Shown: positions 26,982 to 35,826, counted from the first letter of the stretch. The stretch: DNA of 64,000 bases from Aliirhizobium wenxiniae (GCF_019511445.1 NZ_JAEUAN010000005.1:186001-250000), one strand, 5' to 3'. Numbers and translations: made by a program. The notes: generated by a model from the letters alone, not told the origin.

Positions 26982-28241
26982 ATGTTAGAGTTTTTGAAAG
27001 TAAGCGCCGCTTGCGGCAAAAGGCTTGCGCGGGATCGCGGCGGCAATTTTGCCATCGCCACGGCAATCATGCTGCCGGTCATGATTCTTGCAGGCGGGGG
27101 CGCGGTTGACGCATCTTCCGCCTATTTCGAGAGGAACAGGATCCAGGGCCGGCTAGATGCCGCTGTGCTTGCTGCCGCCGGTCAAAGCGACAGCACCAAG
27201 CGCTATGCCACCGCTGCAGGATTTATGCCGGCCATATCGGGCGGTGCGGATGAAAAACCTCTCGTTGTGACCAATAACAGTGATGGCAGCGTAACCGGCA
27301 CCTACACCTATGTGGCGCAGAACTCGTTCCTCGGCATAGTCGGCATCGACAATTTCAAGCTGGTTGTCACCGCAACGGCCATGGCGTCCAGTAAATCAGG
27401 AGGAGAGGCCGTTAGTGACGGGGCAGCATGTATTCACGTGCTTGCCAATACGTCTCAAGCCGTGCTGATCAACTCCGGTGCAAACGTGAAGTCTGAAAAA
27501 TGTGGGGTTGATGTTCTTTCCACCTCCAACCCGGCCTTCATCATGAATGCCGGTGCGAAGATCGAGACGCCGCGCTTCTGCGTCAGGGGCACGAACAATA
27601 TCAGGAACGGTACTGAACCTAGAAACTTGAAGACCGGCTGTCCGGCTGCCAGCGATCCTTATGCCGGTGCCTTTGCCGAGCCGACGCTGCCGGCAAAATG
27701 CGAGACATCCGGCGTTCCGAACGGCTCGACATTCACCCTGAAGCCCGGCATGCATTGCGATGTGACATTCAATGGCAGCCCGAAGATCACCTTCCTGCCT
27801 GGCCTTCACATCATCAAGGGCCGCATGATCATCAATTCCGGGGCGACCGTGAATGCCGAGGGCGTCACCTTCTATTTTCCGGACGTCTACAGCGAGATCC
27901 GCGCCAATGGCGGCCTGACCTTCAATGCCTCATCTCCTGCGTCCGGCGCTTACGCAGGTATCCTCATGTACGAGAAAACCAGCAGCGCCTCCAACAATTC
28001 GAACAAGCAGCAGTATATTTTCAACGGGTCGGTCGGCGAAACGCTGAGCGGCATCATTTATCTGCCCAACCGCGACGTCACTTATAACTCGAAGACGAAC
28101 CAGACGAGCCGTATCAACATGGTCGTCAACACGATGATCATGAATTCGTCCAATTGGAATATAGAGCCTTACCAAGGTGGCTCGTCATCCACTCAGCCGG
28201 GAACCGGCTCGGGATCGAGTACCGTCCGGTTGATAAACTGA
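26982..28241 (+). CDS. TadG-like pilus-associated protein with an unusual C-terminal domain
   Basis: The N-terminus matches the TadE/TadG class: CGKRLARDRGGNFAIATAIM followed by a hydrophobic segment (LPVMILAGGGAVDASSAYFE) that anchors it in the inner membrane and resembles a pseudopilin. The GxAVDxSxAYxxRxxxQxxLDAAVLAAA pattern (residues about 40-70) is typical. The remaining 340 residues are not a von Willebrand domain but repeated strand motifs such as AVLINSGANVKSEKCGVDVL, AFIMNAGAKIETPRFCVRGT and MIINSGATVNAEGVTFYFPD, compatible with a beta-helix. Cys residues are spaced through it. The start at 26958 (24 bases upstream) is also possible; GGGGG before 26982 favours mine. No other flp/tad genes are in the window. 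Confidence 0.8.
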   Translation: MLEFLKVSAACGKRLARDRGGNFAIATAIMLPVMILAGGGAVDASSAYFERNRIQGRLDAAVLAAAGQSDSTKRYATAAGFMPAISGGADEKPLVVTNNSDGSVTGTYTYVAQNSFLGIVGIDNFKLVVTATAMASSKSGGEAVSDGAACIHVLANTSQAVLINSGANVKSEKCGVDVLSTSNPAFIMNAGAKIETPRFCVRGTNNIRNGTEPRNLKTGCPAASDPYAGAFAEPTLPAKCETSGVPNGSTFTLKPGMHCDVTFNGSPKITFLPGLHIIKGRMIINSGATVNAEGVTFYFPDVYSEIRANGGLTFNASSPASGAYAGILMYEKTSSASNNSNKQQYIFNGSVGETLSGIIYLPNRDVTYNSKTNQTSRINMVVNTMIMNSSNWNIEPYQGGSSSTQPGTGSGSSTVRLIN

Positions 28242-28266
28242 CCGAAAAATACCCCTGCAAAATTCA

Positions 28267-28302
28267 GCCGTCGCCTTCCGTAAGGATCGCGGCGGCTTTT
28301 TT
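28267..28302 (+). terminator. Rho-independent terminator after the TadG-like gene
   Basis: GCCGTCGC pairs with GCGGCGGC (one U-G pair), with an inner CCTT / AAGG helix, and six T residues follow. It lies 26 bases after the stop codon. Confidence 0.7.
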
Positions 28303-28338
28303 GATGGCTGCTTCCCGTTTTGATGAGCACGCAAAGAA

Positions 28339-28363
28339 AAAGGCGGAGCCGAAGCCCCGCCTT
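28339..28363 (-). terminator. Rho-independent terminator after rpsI
   Basis: On the minus strand AGGCGGGGC pairs with GCTCCGCCT around loop TTCG, and the hairpin is followed by TTTTTC. It lies about 26 bases after the rpsI stop and separates it from the convergent TadG-like gene. Confidence 0.8.
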
Positions 28364-28388
28364 TCGAAAAGCATAAATCCAAAAGCGA

Positions 28389-28856
28389 TTAGCGCTTGGA
28401 GAACTGGAAGGAACGGCGAGCCTTGGCCTTACCGTACTTCTTACGCTCGACAACGCGGCTGTCGCGGGTCAGGAAGCCACCCTTCTTCAGGACCGAGCGC
28501 AGGCCCGGTTCGAAGTAGGTGAGGGCCTTGGAAACGCCGTGACGAACAGCGCCGGCCTGACCGGAAAGACCACCGCCAGTGACGGTTGCGATGATGTCGA
28601 ACTGACCGGTGCGGGCAGCGGTAACCAGCGGCTGCTGAAGGATCATCTGCAGAACCGGGCGTGCGAAATACGTGGTGAAGTCGCGGCCGTTGATGATGAT
28701 CTTGCCGGAGCCAGCCTTGACCCAGACGCGGGCAACGGCGTTCTTGCGCTTGCCGGTTGCGTAGGAACGACCCTGCGCATCGACCTTGCGGACGTGAACC
28801 GGTGCTGCCTGGCCTTCAGCCGGAGCGAGGTCCTTCAAAGAGGAAAGATCGGCCAT
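28389..28856 (-). CDS. rpsI: 30S ribosomal protein S9
   Basis: Small-subunit protein whose C-terminal tail reaches the P-site tRNA. The 155-residue protein has an alphaproteobacterial N-terminal extension, followed by [30 protein letters not shown] and [19 protein letters not shown]. The tail ends [15 protein letters not shown] with the invariant Lys-Arg. It follows rplM with a two-base gap, the universal rplM-rpsI operon, read from the promoter at 29450-29478. Confidence 0.98.
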   Translation of the reverse strand: MADLSSLKDLAPAEGQAAPVHVRKVDAQGRSYATGKRKNAVARVWVKAGSGKIIINGRDFTTYFARPVLQMILQQPLVTAARTGQFDIIATVTGGGLSGQAGAVRHGVSKALTYFEPGLRSVLKKGGFLTRDSRVVERKKYGKAKARRSFQFSKR

Positions 28857-28858
28857 TA

Positions 28859-29323
28859 TCAGGCGCTCCTTGTGTTCTTGCTGTTCAGCGATGCCACGTC
28901 GAGAACGACCGGCTGCTGTGCTTCATGGGGATGGTTCGAGCCGGCGTAAACGCGAAGGTTCTTCATCTGGCGACGGCCGAGCGGGCCGCGCGGAACCATG
29001 CGCTCGATAGCCTTTTCGAGAACGCGCTCCGGGAAGCGGCCTTCGATGATGGCGCGTGCGGTGCGTTCCTTGATGCCGCCCGGGTAACCGGTGTGCCAGT
29101 AGTACTTCTTGTCGGTGTACTTCTTGCCGGTCAGGACGCACTTTTCAGCGTTGATGATGATGACGTTGTCGCCGTCGTCAACGTGCGGGGTGTAGGTAGC
29201 CTTGTGCTTGCCGCGCAGACGGTTGGCAACGATGGTGGCGAGGCGGCCGACAACGAGCCCTTCGGCGTCGATGATCACCCACTTCTTCTCCACCTCTGCA
29301 GGCTTCTGAACGAAGGTAGACAT
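28859..29323 (-). CDS. rplM: 50S ribosomal protein L13
   Basis: Large-subunit protein needed early in assembly. The protein begins [20 protein letters not shown], then [20 protein letters not shown], and contains [20 protein letters not shown] and [20 protein letters not shown]. The 154 residues match the family. The frame is open for 39 more codons upstream, but they lie over the leader and lack conservation. GAAAGAGAAAATC precedes the ATG. It is first in the rplM-rpsI operon. Confidence 0.98.
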   Translation of the reverse strand: MSTFVQKPAEVEKKWVIIDAEGLVVGRLATIVANRLRGKHKATYTPHVDDGDNVIIINAEKCVLTGKKYTDKKYYWHTGYPGGIKERTARAIIEGRFPERVLEKAIERMVPRGPLGRRQMKNLRVYAGSNHPHEAQQPVVLDVASLNSKNTRSA

Positions 29324-29449
29324 GATTTTCTCTTTCGTTTGATCCCCGAGGCCAGAAACTGGTCGCCGGGGCGTTTCTTGTTGCTTGTATTGGCAGCCTT
29401 TGAAGCGCCAAAAAGAAAGCGGGCCTGTTAGGGTCCGCAATCTGGCGCG

Positions 29450-29478
29450 CTTATAACGTGATGAGCGGCGGCGGTCAA
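29450..29478 (-). promoter_or_regulatory. Sigma-70 type promoter of rplM-rpsI
   Basis: On the minus strand TTGACC (29478-29473) and TATAAG (29455-29450) are separated by exactly 17 bases. Both match the housekeeping consensus, and the element lies about 127 bases upstream of the rplM start, consistent with a ribosomal protein operon leader. Confidence 0.7.
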
Positions 29479-29526
29479 CTTTGACGATTTGGCTGATTGA
29501 AAAATAAAATCAATTAAATCAATGTG

Positions 29527-29555
29527 TTGACAGTGTGGTATTTTGATACCATAAA
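29527..29555 (+). promoter_or_regulatory. Promoter-like element overlapping an inverted repeat
   Basis: TTGACA and CATAAA lie 17 bases apart on the plus strand. The spacer contains the perfect inverted repeat TGGTAT-TTTG-ATACCA (29536-29551), which would place a repressor dimer over the promoter. The nearest downstream gene is the CoA-binding protein at 29843. The regulator is unknown. Confidence 0.5.
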
Positions 29556-29842
29556 TTTGGCGGGCTTTAATATTAGGCTGTCATCTTGACGCCGGTTGGT
29601 GGAACCGGCCGTACCCTACCTGTGGCGGTAACTTCTCGTTAAATTGTTAGTCACTTCTAAAGTGCTGTGAACAAAGCTGGAATGTTCCCGCAACAAAATG
29701 AAGCGATTTCCCGATTTCATCCTCGGGTGGCTCCCAGCGACCATGTGAAGCGCTGCAGGATGTTGGCGATGGCAACTGTGAAAGACTACATAAGTTGGAC
29801 AGACGACCGAATGGGCGCAGAAAGCCGCCGGGAGAGCCGTAT

Positions 29843-30271
29843 ATGAACCATGATCGCTATGAAGACGACTATATCGCCGGGATTTTGAAGGAAACCCGCA
29901 CGATCGCGCTTCTGGGAGCTTCCCCAAAACCGGATCGGCCCAGCCATGGCGTCATGCGGTTTCTGCTTGATCGTGGCTATACCGTCTATCCCGTCAATCC
30001 GGGACAGGCCGGAAAGGAAATTCTAGGCCAGAAAACCTATGCGACGCTTGCAGATGTTCCAGAGCAGGTCGATCTGATCGACGTGTTTCGCGCGCCTGAA
30101 TATCTCGACGGCGTGGTTGAGGAAGCATTGTCGCTGGAAACGCAGCCGGCAGCGATTTGGGCGCAACTCGGAGTGCGTGACGATGCGGCGGCCGCAAAAG
30201 CCGAAGCCGCGGGCATCAAGGTGGTGATGAACCGCTGCCCGGCGATCGAATATCCAAGGCTTGTTGGCTGA
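29843..30271 (+). CDS. CoA-binding (YccU-like) protein
   Basis: A small Rossmann-fold protein of the CoA_binding_2 family, 142 residues. ARG-THR-rich strand TRTIALLGASPKPDRPSHGV gives the nucleotide loop; MRFLLDRGYTVYPVNPGQAG follows, then VDLIDVFRAPEYLDGVVEEA and AIWAQLGVRDDAAAAKAEAA. VVMNRCPAIEYPRL is the family ending with a conserved Cys. I used MNHDRYEDDY as the start because GGGAGAG lies upstream at a good distance. The metY-like gene lies downstream (30904) after an oppositely oriented gene; in several Rhizobiales these two genes are neighbours. Confidence 0.88.
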   Translation: MNHDRYEDDYIAGILKETRTIALLGASPKPDRPSHGVMRFLLDRGYTVYPVNPGQAGKEILGQKTYATLADVPEQVDLIDVFRAPEYLDGVVEEALSLETQPAAIWAQLGVRDDAAAAKAEAAGIKVVMNRCPAIEYPRLVG

Positions 30272-30357
30272 CTGCAGTGAATGTGCGCAGCGATCCTCCA
30301 TATTCGCACTGCGCACATTAATACCCTGCTTTGTCGTATGTTTTGCGTGTGCCGTCC

Positions 30358-30786
30358 TTAGCCAAGCAAGAGTTCGGGGTCGGCACGCATCGTATTGAGA
30401 CTGACCGCATTGCCGCAATAGCCGGTAAATTCCTGCCCCGCGACCTCGGCCTCAAGGTCATGGCGACACCGGTTCTTGGATCTGCATTTGGTGCAGGTGA
30501 GTTGCATTTCCCGGTACAGGGCCGGATGCAATGTCGCCACATCGCTTTGGTCTATATTCAGCGCATGCATCATCTCGATCATTTCATCGGCGGCGTGCGG
30601 CCCTGCCTTGACCAGTTGCAAAAGGTCATCCGGTGCGATCGCGCAATCCTTTGAAATCTGCCGGATCGTATCTTCGTCCAGCATCGCAATCTCCTCCGAT
30701 TCCGCTGCCGCCGACCAGGCCTCCGCGCACCAACTCAAAAAGCGCCGCGAAATGCTTGTATGTTCCTCGAATGCCACCCTTCCCAT
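30358..30786 (-). CDS. DUF6455 family protein with a Cys cluster
   Basis: A 142-residue soluble protein. The helical N-terminal part (HTSISRRFLSWCAEAWSAAA) is followed by IRQISKDCAIAPDDLLQLVK, a segment seen in several short alphaproteobacterial proteins. The C-terminal part carries Cys residues in MQLTCTKCRSKNRCRHDL and TGYCGNAVSL, compatible with a metal site (CxxC plus two further Cys). AAGGAGG lies six bases before ATG 30786. The function is unknown; the Cys arrangement suggests zinc or iron-sulfur binding. Confidence 0.8.
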   Translation of the reverse strand: MGRVAFEEHTSISRRFLSWCAEAWSAAAESEEIAMLDEDTIRQISKDCAIAPDDLLQLVKAGPHAADEMIEMMHALNIDQSDVATLHPALYREMQLTCTKCRSKNRCRHDLEAEVAGQEFTGYCGNAVSLNTMRADPELLLG

Positions 30787-30903
30787 GACGTCCTCCTTTG
30801 TTTTGAGAAAGATGCGCCAGGCGGAATTATATTCCTTGATCCCCGTCAACGTCCGCGCTTTGTTGCGACAACATAAATTCAAGTCACATTTTGGGAGGGT
30901 ATA

Positions 30904-32190
30904 ATGCCGCCATTAAATCCCGGATTTTCCACACTTGCCATTCATGCCGGCGCGGCACCCGATCCTACCACCGGTGCGCGTGCGACGCCGATCTATCAGA
31001 CGACGTCTTTCGTCTTCAACGATGCCGATCATGCGGCAGCACTTTTCGGCCTCCAGCAGTTCGGCAATATCTATACCCGCATCATGAACCCGACCCAGGC
31101 CGTGCTGGAGGAGAGGGTGGCGGCGCTTGAGGGCGGCACGGCAGCGCTTGCCGTCGCATCCGGCCATGCGGCGCAGATGCTGATCTTCCACACGATCATG
31201 CAGCCCGGCGCGAATTTCGTCGCGGCCCGCCGCCTCTATGGTGGTTCGATCAACCAGTTCGGCCACGCGTTCAAGAATTTCGACTGGCATGTGCGCTGGG
31301 CCGACACCGATGACCCGGCAAGTTTCGAAGCGGCGATCGACGGCGAGACCCGGGCGATCTTCATCGAAAGCCTCGCCAATCCGGGCGGCACATTTGTGGA
31401 TATTTCCGCGATCGCCGACATTGCCCACCGCCATGGCCTGCCGCTGATCGTCGACAATACGATGGCCAGCCCCTATCTGTTGCGGCCGCTGGAGCACGGT
31501 GCTGATATCGTCGTTCATTCGCTGACGAAATTCCTTGGCGGCCACGGCAATTCGATGGGCGGCATCTTGGTCGATGGCGGAACCTTCGACTGGTCGAAAT
31601 CCGGCAAATATCCGATGATGTCGGAGCCTCGGCCGGAATATGGCGGCATCGTCCTGCACGAAACCTTCGGTAATATCGCCTTCGCAATCGGCGCCCGCGT
31701 GCTGGGTCTGCGCGATCTAGGGCCGGCGATTTCACCTTTCAACGCCTTCATGATCCAGACCGGTATCGAGACCCTGCCGCTCAGGATGCAGAAACATTGC
31801 GACAATGCGCTGGCGGTCGCCAGATGGCTGAAGCAGCACCCGAAAATCGCTTGGGTCAATTATTCAGGCCTTGAGGACAATCCCAACCATCCGCTGCAGC
31901 AGCATTATTCGCCGAAGGGTGCTGGTTCGGTCTTCACCTTCGGCATCGAAGGGGGCTACGAGGCCGGCAAGAGCTTCGTCGAAGGAATGCAGCTCTTCTC
32001 CCATCTCGCCAATATCGGCGACACCCGCTCGCTGGTCATCCACCCGGCATCAACGACGCACCGCCAGCTGACCGAGGAACAGCAGATCGCGGCGGGAGCG
32101 GGGCCTGACGTCGTGCGCCTGTCGATCGGTATCGAGGATGCCGCCGATATCATCGCTGACATCGAACAGGCACTGGCGAAAGTCGGCTGA
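30904..32190 (+). CDS. O-acetylhomoserine sulfhydrylase-type PLP enzyme (MetY family)
   Basis: PLP enzyme of the Cys/Met metabolism family, most like O-acetylhomoserine aminocarboxypropyltransferase, which makes homocysteine from O-acetylhomoserine and sulfide. The 428 residues open with NPGFSTLAIHAGAAPDPTTG and carry YTRIMNPTQAVLEERVAALE and LAVASGHAAQ. The PLP Lys is in VVHSLTKFLGGHGNSMGGIL. SLVIHPASTTHRQLTEEQQ is the substrate-phosphate region, typical of the sulfhydrylase group. GGGAGGG lies just before the ATG. It stands alone, divergent from the DUF6455 gene. Confidence 0.92.
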   Translation: MPPLNPGFSTLAIHAGAAPDPTTGARATPIYQTTSFVFNDADHAAALFGLQQFGNIYTRIMNPTQAVLEERVAALEGGTAALAVASGHAAQMLIFHTIMQPGANFVAARRLYGGSINQFGHAFKNFDWHVRWADTDDPASFEAAIDGETRAIFIESLANPGGTFVDISAIADIAHRHGLPLIVDNTMASPYLLRPLEHGADIVVHSLTKFLGGHGNSMGGILVDGGTFDWSKSGKYPMMSEPRPEYGGIVLHETFGNIAFAIGARVLGLRDLGPAISPFNAFMIQTGIETLPLRMQKHCDNALAVARWLKQHPKIAWVNYSGLEDNPNHPLQQHYSPKGAGSVFTFGIEGGYEAGKSFVEGMQLFSHLANIGDTRSLVIHPASTTHRQLTEEQQIAAGAGPDVVRLSIGIEDAADIIADIEQALAKVG

Positions 32191-32343
32191 GGCTTTTATA
32201 GAAGCCGCTCATGTAATCATTCCGACATGGTCGGCCGCTATCGGCTGGCCGTGGCGGCGCTCGTCCGATGCGCTGCTTTTCGGCCTGGACGATAAAACAG
32301 ATAAGGGGCGGGGGCCGTGCGTCCGCCTCGATGGAGAATACCC

Positions 32344-33264
32344 GTGAGCGAGCAGTCACTTCTTAGGCTGTCCATCGCCGTCACGGCCTTATTGGCTGCA
32401 TTCGGCATTACCGTCGGTCTTATATCCGGCTCTTTCGCCATCGTCTTCGATGGCTTCTACTCCCTGACCGATGCCTTCATGACGCTTCTTGCGTTGCTGG
32501 TATCGAGGCTGATCGTGACATCCGCTCAGCCCACCGCAAAGGGAAAGCTGATCGACCGGTTCAGTGTCGGTTTCTGGCATCTGGAGCCGATGGTGCTTGG
32601 TCTCAACGGCACGCTTTTGATGGGGGCAGCCGTTTATGCCTTCATCAGTGCCGTCGGCAGCTTGCTGGCCGGCGGGCGTCCGATCGATTTCGGCCCCGCG
32701 GTGATCTTTACTGTCGTTACCGTAACGGTATCGCTTGCCATGTGGCTGTTCTGCCGTCGCGCCAATCGTGAACTCAAGTCCAGCTTCGTCGCGCTCGACA
32801 GCCAGGCCTGGGCCATGACGGCGGCACTGACCTCTGCACTGCTGATAGCCTTTGCCGCCGGACACGCGATCGAGGGTACGCAGTTCGAATGGCTGAGCCC
32901 TTACATCGATCCCGGTGCGCTGGCCCTCATCTGCCTGATCATCGCCCCGGTGCCGTTCTCGAATGTGCGCCAGGCGGTTGCCGACATCCTTCTGGTAACC
33001 CCGGTCGAACTGAAACAGCATGTCGATGCGGTCGCCGAAGCAATCGTCGAGCGCCACGGTTTTCTGTCCTATCGGGCCTACGTTGCGCGTGTGGGGAGGG
33101 GACGGCAAATCGAACTCTTCTTCATCGCGCCGTCCGATTGGCCTGCGCGCCATCTTTCCGAGTGGGATGCGATCCGTGACGAGATCGGAGAGGCGATTGG
33201 AGACGAGGGGCCTGACCGCTGGCTGACGATCGTGTTCACTAGCGATCCTGAATGGGCGGACTGA
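32344..33264 (+). CDS. Cation diffusion facilitator family transporter
   Basis: A metal-ion/proton antiporter of the inner membrane, 306 residues. Five or six membrane helices are seen, with the metal-site motif DGFYSLTDAFMTLLALLVSR in helix 2 and VALDSQAWAMTAALTSALLI in helix 5. The C-terminal cytosolic domain starts near VRQAVADILLVTPVELKQHV and shows the CDF alpha-beta fold. The His of the usual HxxxD motif is replaced here (DGFYSLTD), as in the Co/Fe/Ni-like subgroup, so zinc is not the obvious substrate. GGAGA lies seven bases before the GTG start. It has no partner gene. Confidence 0.88.
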   Translation: MSEQSLLRLSIAVTALLAAFGITVGLISGSFAIVFDGFYSLTDAFMTLLALLVSRLIVTSAQPTAKGKLIDRFSVGFWHLEPMVLGLNGTLLMGAAVYAFISAVGSLLAGGRPIDFGPAVIFTVVTVTVSLAMWLFCRRANRELKSSFVALDSQAWAMTAALTSALLIAFAAGHAIEGTQFEWLSPYIDPGALALICLIIAPVPFSNVRQAVADILLVTPVELKQHVDAVAEAIVERHGFLSYRAYVARVGRGRQIELFFIAPSDWPARHLSEWDAIRDEIGEAIGDEGPDRWLTIVFTSDPEWAD

Positions 33265-33398
33265 TCGTTAATTCGACGGATCCGTTGCGCCATTCGTTCG
33301 CATTTTATTAAACATGTTTCGAATTGGCACAGGTGCCGCCGTAATCCTTTCCCATCCATATGCGTTGATAGCCAGAACCTAGAGCGAGGGTATTGCAT

Positions 33399-33809
33399 AT
33401 GGATAGCTTCCGGCAGAAGACGATTTTGGTCGTAGAGGATGAAGCGCTGATCCGCTTCACGATTGCGGACACGCTTGAGGATGCCGGTTATGCGGTATTG
33501 GAGGCAGCAAGCGTTCTGGAGGCCGTCGGCAAGCTCGGCCAATATGAACATATCGATCTCCTCCTGACCGACATCGACATGCCCGGTGGATTGAATGGTA
33601 TCGATCTGGCTAAAATGGTCGCCGAATGCGCGCCCAGAATCAGCATCATCGTTTCCTCCGCCCGCAGTCAGCGTGATCTCGCCGGCCTGCCGGAGGTGGC
33701 GCATCGCCTCGCAAAACCCTGCACCGCGTCACAGCTGCTATCGACTGTCGGAAACGTGCTGAAAGCCAAGGAGCGCGCCGGCAAGGAGGCTCGCCGCCAA
33801 AGCGCGTAA
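33399..33809 (+). CDS. Single-domain response regulator
   Basis: A stand-alone receiver domain of 136 residues. The acidic pair is in TILVVEDEALIRFTIADTLE, the phosphoacceptor Asp in IDLLLTDIDMPGGLNGIDLA, the Thr/Ser position in IIVSSARSQR and the Lys in VAHRLAKPCTASQL. It has no output domain. The tail KAKERAGKEARRQSA is basic and disordered. No kinase gene is adjacent. GAGG lies eleven bases before ATG 33399. Such small regulators in rhizobia often form phosphorelays with orphan HWE/HisKA2 kinases, so the partner must be elsewhere. Confidence 0.93.
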   Translation: MDSFRQKTILVVEDEALIRFTIADTLEDAGYAVLEAASVLEAVGKLGQYEHIDLLLTDIDMPGGLNGIDLAKMVAECAPRISIIVSSARSQRDLAGLPEVAHRLAKPCTASQLLSTVGNVLKAKERAGKEARRQSA

Positions 33810-33831
33810 TGCATCTGTTCCCGATATGAAA

Positions 33832-33863
33832 ATGCCGCGGCAATCGAAGCCGCGGCATTTTTG
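33832..33863. terminator. Bidirectional terminator between the response regulator and terC genes
   Basis: A perfect 10-bp stem, ATGCCGCGGC / GCCGCGGCAT, has loop AATCGAA. T-runs flank it on both strands (TTTTTG on plus, TTTTC on minus). It lies between two convergent genes. Confidence 0.85.
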
Positions 33864-33877
33864 TTTCAAGTTGAAAA

Positions 33878-35455
33878 TCAGGCCGTTTCGGCCACAGCGC
33901 CGACCGACGATGTGGTCCTGATCCGCACCTTGTCGATATTGCGGCCGTCGAGCGAGACGACTTCATAGGTAAGATCGCCGAAGGAGACGGTCTCTCCCTG
34001 TTCCGGCAGATGTCCTAGGCGCCATAGAAGCAGGCCTGCCAGCGTCGAATACCGGTCGGCGTCATCGACCAGATCGGCCTCCACCAGTCGCGAGATGTGG
34101 CGGATATCGATCCATCCATCGACCAGCAGTGCACCGTCCTCTTCCCGCACGACAGTCAGTTGTTCCTCGTCGTCATCGGCAAAATCACCGGCAATAGCTT
34201 CCAGAAGATCCGTTGCCGTCACCATGCCTTCGACCGATCCGTATTCGTCAAGTACGATCGCCACCTGCAGCGGCGACTGGCGCAGCTGTTCGAGCAGGCG
34301 CAGCGCATTGACGCTTTCATGCACCACGAGCGGTTGACGCAGTGAGCGTTCGAAATCGATCTTGCCGGTCTCGATGAAGTCGCGAAGCAGGTCCTTTGCA
34401 AGGGCTACGCCAAGGAATTCGTCGAGACTGCCACGCGCAATCGGAAAGCGGGAATGGCCCGACTGCAGAACCTTACGACGCAGCTCCTCGTCGCTGTCTT
34501 CGATATCCAGCCAGTCGATGTCGAGACGATGAGTCATGACCGACTTCGCCGGGCGATCGGCAAGCGTCAGAACGCTTTCGATCATCTCGTGCTCGACCGG
34601 CGTGAACAGCTCGTTTTCCGAAGCGCGTTCGGCAATCACGTCGGCAGTATCACCTAGCGAGGTCTCGCTGCGTCGGCTGCCAAGCAGCGAAAGTACGGCG
34701 CTGGCGGTCCGCTCGCGCAGGTCGCCAGTGCTCATGAAGCGCTCGCGGTTGCGACGGCCAATCTGGTTGAAGGCCTCGATAAGAACCGAGAAGCCGATCG
34801 CGGCGTAGAGATAGCCCTTCGGGATATGGAAGCCCAAGCCTTCCACGATCAGCGAGAAGCCGATCATCATCAGGAAACCGAGGCAGAGGATAACCACGGT
34901 CGGGTGTTTCGAGACGAAGGCCATCAGCGGCTTGGAAGCCAGAAGCATGACGCCGACTGCGACGATGACGGCAATCATCATGACCGAGAGGTGCTGCACC
35001 ATGCCGACGGCTGTGATGACGCTGTCCAGCGAGAAGACGGCGTCGAGAACGACGATCTGCACCAGAACCTGCCAGAATACGGCATGTTCGATTTTGCCTT
35101 CCTTCGGGCCGGAATGGCCTTCCAGCCGCTCATGCAGTTCCATCGTACCTTTGAACAGAAGGAACACGCCGCCGAATAGCAGGATGAGGTCGCGACCGGA
35201 AATTTCCAGCCCGGCGACGGTGAACAGCGGTGCCGTCAGCGTCACGATCCAGGCGACGGAGGCAAGCAATATGAGGCGCATGCCGAGCGCAAGGCTGAGG
35301 CCGATAAGGCGTGCCTTCTCGCGCTGATGCTCTGGTAGCTTGTCGGCAAGGATCGCGATGAAGACGAGATTGTCGATGCCGAGAACGATTTCAAGAACAA
35401 TGAGGGTGGCGAGACCCGCCCATGCGGCGGGGTCGGACATCCATTCGAATATCAT
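33878..35455 (-). CDS. TerC-family membrane protein with CBS and CorC/HlyC domains
   Basis: A 525-residue fusion protein. Residues about 1-240 are the TerC membrane domain: [40 protein letters not shown] and [20 protein letters not shown], whose Asp-containing helices are the family hallmark. Two CBS motifs follow ([20 protein letters not shown] ... [20 protein letters not shown] and [20 protein letters not shown]). The end is a transporter-associated (CorC_HlyC) domain, [20 protein letters not shown]. TerC proteins move or sense metal ions such as manganese, and YfbB/YoaE-like fusions are common. The long 5' leader carries a terminator hairpin (35513-35542). The start MIFEWMSD is chosen because the upstream 20 codons are not conserved. 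Confidence 0.92.
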   Translation of the reverse strand: MIFEWMSDPAAWAGLATLIVLEIVLGIDNLVFIAILADKLPEHQREKARLIGLSLALGMRLILLASVAWIVTLTAPLFTVAGLEISGRDLILLFGGVFLLFKGTMELHERLEGHSGPKEGKIEHAVFWQVLVQIVVLDAVFSLDSVITAVGMVQHLSVMMIAVIVAVGVMLLASKPLMAFVSKHPTVVILCLGFLMMIGFSLIVEGLGFHIPKGYLYAAIGFSVLIEAFNQIGRRNRERFMSTGDLRERTASAVLSLLGSRRSETSLGDTADVIAERASENELFTPVEHEMIESVLTLADRPAKSVMTHRLDIDWLDIEDSDEELRRKVLQSGHSRFPIARGSLDEFLGVALAKDLLRDFIETGKIDFERSLRQPLVVHESVNALRLLEQLRQSPLQVAIVLDEYGSVEGMVTATDLLEAIAGDFADDDEEQLTVVREEDGALLVDGWIDIRHISRLVEADLVDDADRYSTLAGLLLWRLGHLPEQGETVSFGDLTYEVVSLDGRNIDKVRIRTTSSVGAVAETA

Positions 35456-35826
35456 GATGACAAGCGGCGCACCGTTTCTGGTGGCCAATCCTTCTGTGGT
35501 TGAAAGGGGAAACAAAAAATGCCGCCCCAGGACGAGGACGGCAGCAGACTATGAAGTTGGGGGATGGCGTGCCCAGGCGTCCCCGGCTTTCGGCGGGGCA
35601 CGGTCATCTCTCGACCTGGAATGAGGAACGTCCGGTCCGATGTCCTTGCCGATTTCGATCGGACAGTCAGGCCGGACACACGCAATCGGCTGTCCATGGC
35701 GAAGCGCTATAGCCGATTATCGCCACAATTGCATCGGGGCGTTGTTCATTTTTTTGGGAATACGGGCTTGGCAGGGCGTTCCCGGATCGTGAAACGCCCT
35801 GTTATCGTTGAAGATCGGGCGCCGGA
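35456..35826. other. Structured leader region upstream of the terC-like gene
   Basis: About 370 bases with no supported gene. On the minus strand the future leader contains GTCCGAT (35664-35658) pairing with ATCGGAC (35641-35635), a CCCCG-GAAA-CGGGG-like hairpin near 35581-35600, then the intrinsic terminator listed at 35513-35542, about 60 bases before the start codon. The order aptamer-like stems, terminator, gene is that of a riboswitch or attenuator. The right end holds an inverted repeat CAGGGCGTT / AACGCCCTG (35772-35801) behind the SDR gene. Confidence 0.5.
35513..35542 (-). terminator. Leader terminator (attenuator candidate) before terC-like gene
   Basis: On the minus strand GCCGTCC pairs with GGGCGGC around a 7-8 base loop, with ATTTTTTG after it. 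It lies 58-87 bases upstream of the terC-like start and faces the same way, so it would stop transcription before the gene unless the leader refolds. Confidence 0.65.

Larger units (their letters stand above)
29324..29842. other. Divergent intergenic region between rplM and the CoA-binding protein gene
   Basis: About 520 bases without a supported gene. It holds the rplM promoter (29450-29478, minus), a second promoter-like element with an overlapping inverted repeat (29527-29555, plus), and a hairpin GCCGGTT / AACCGGC at 29591-29609. The stretch from 29480 to 29580 is AT-rich. Nothing else was recognised up to the CoA-binding gene at 29843. A small RNA starting near 29562 is possible but unproven. 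Confidence 0.6.

Noticed and set aside
35456..35720. A yybP-ykoY manganese riboswitch before terC
   Set aside because: The family's conserved GGGGAGUAG and nearby loop segment were not found. It is reported only as an unclassified structured leader.
35772..35801. A terminator for the SDR gene from the 9-bp repeat CAGGGCGTT / AACGCCCTG
   Set aside because: The repeat is perfect, but no T-run follows on the SDR strand, so intrinsic termination is doubtful.
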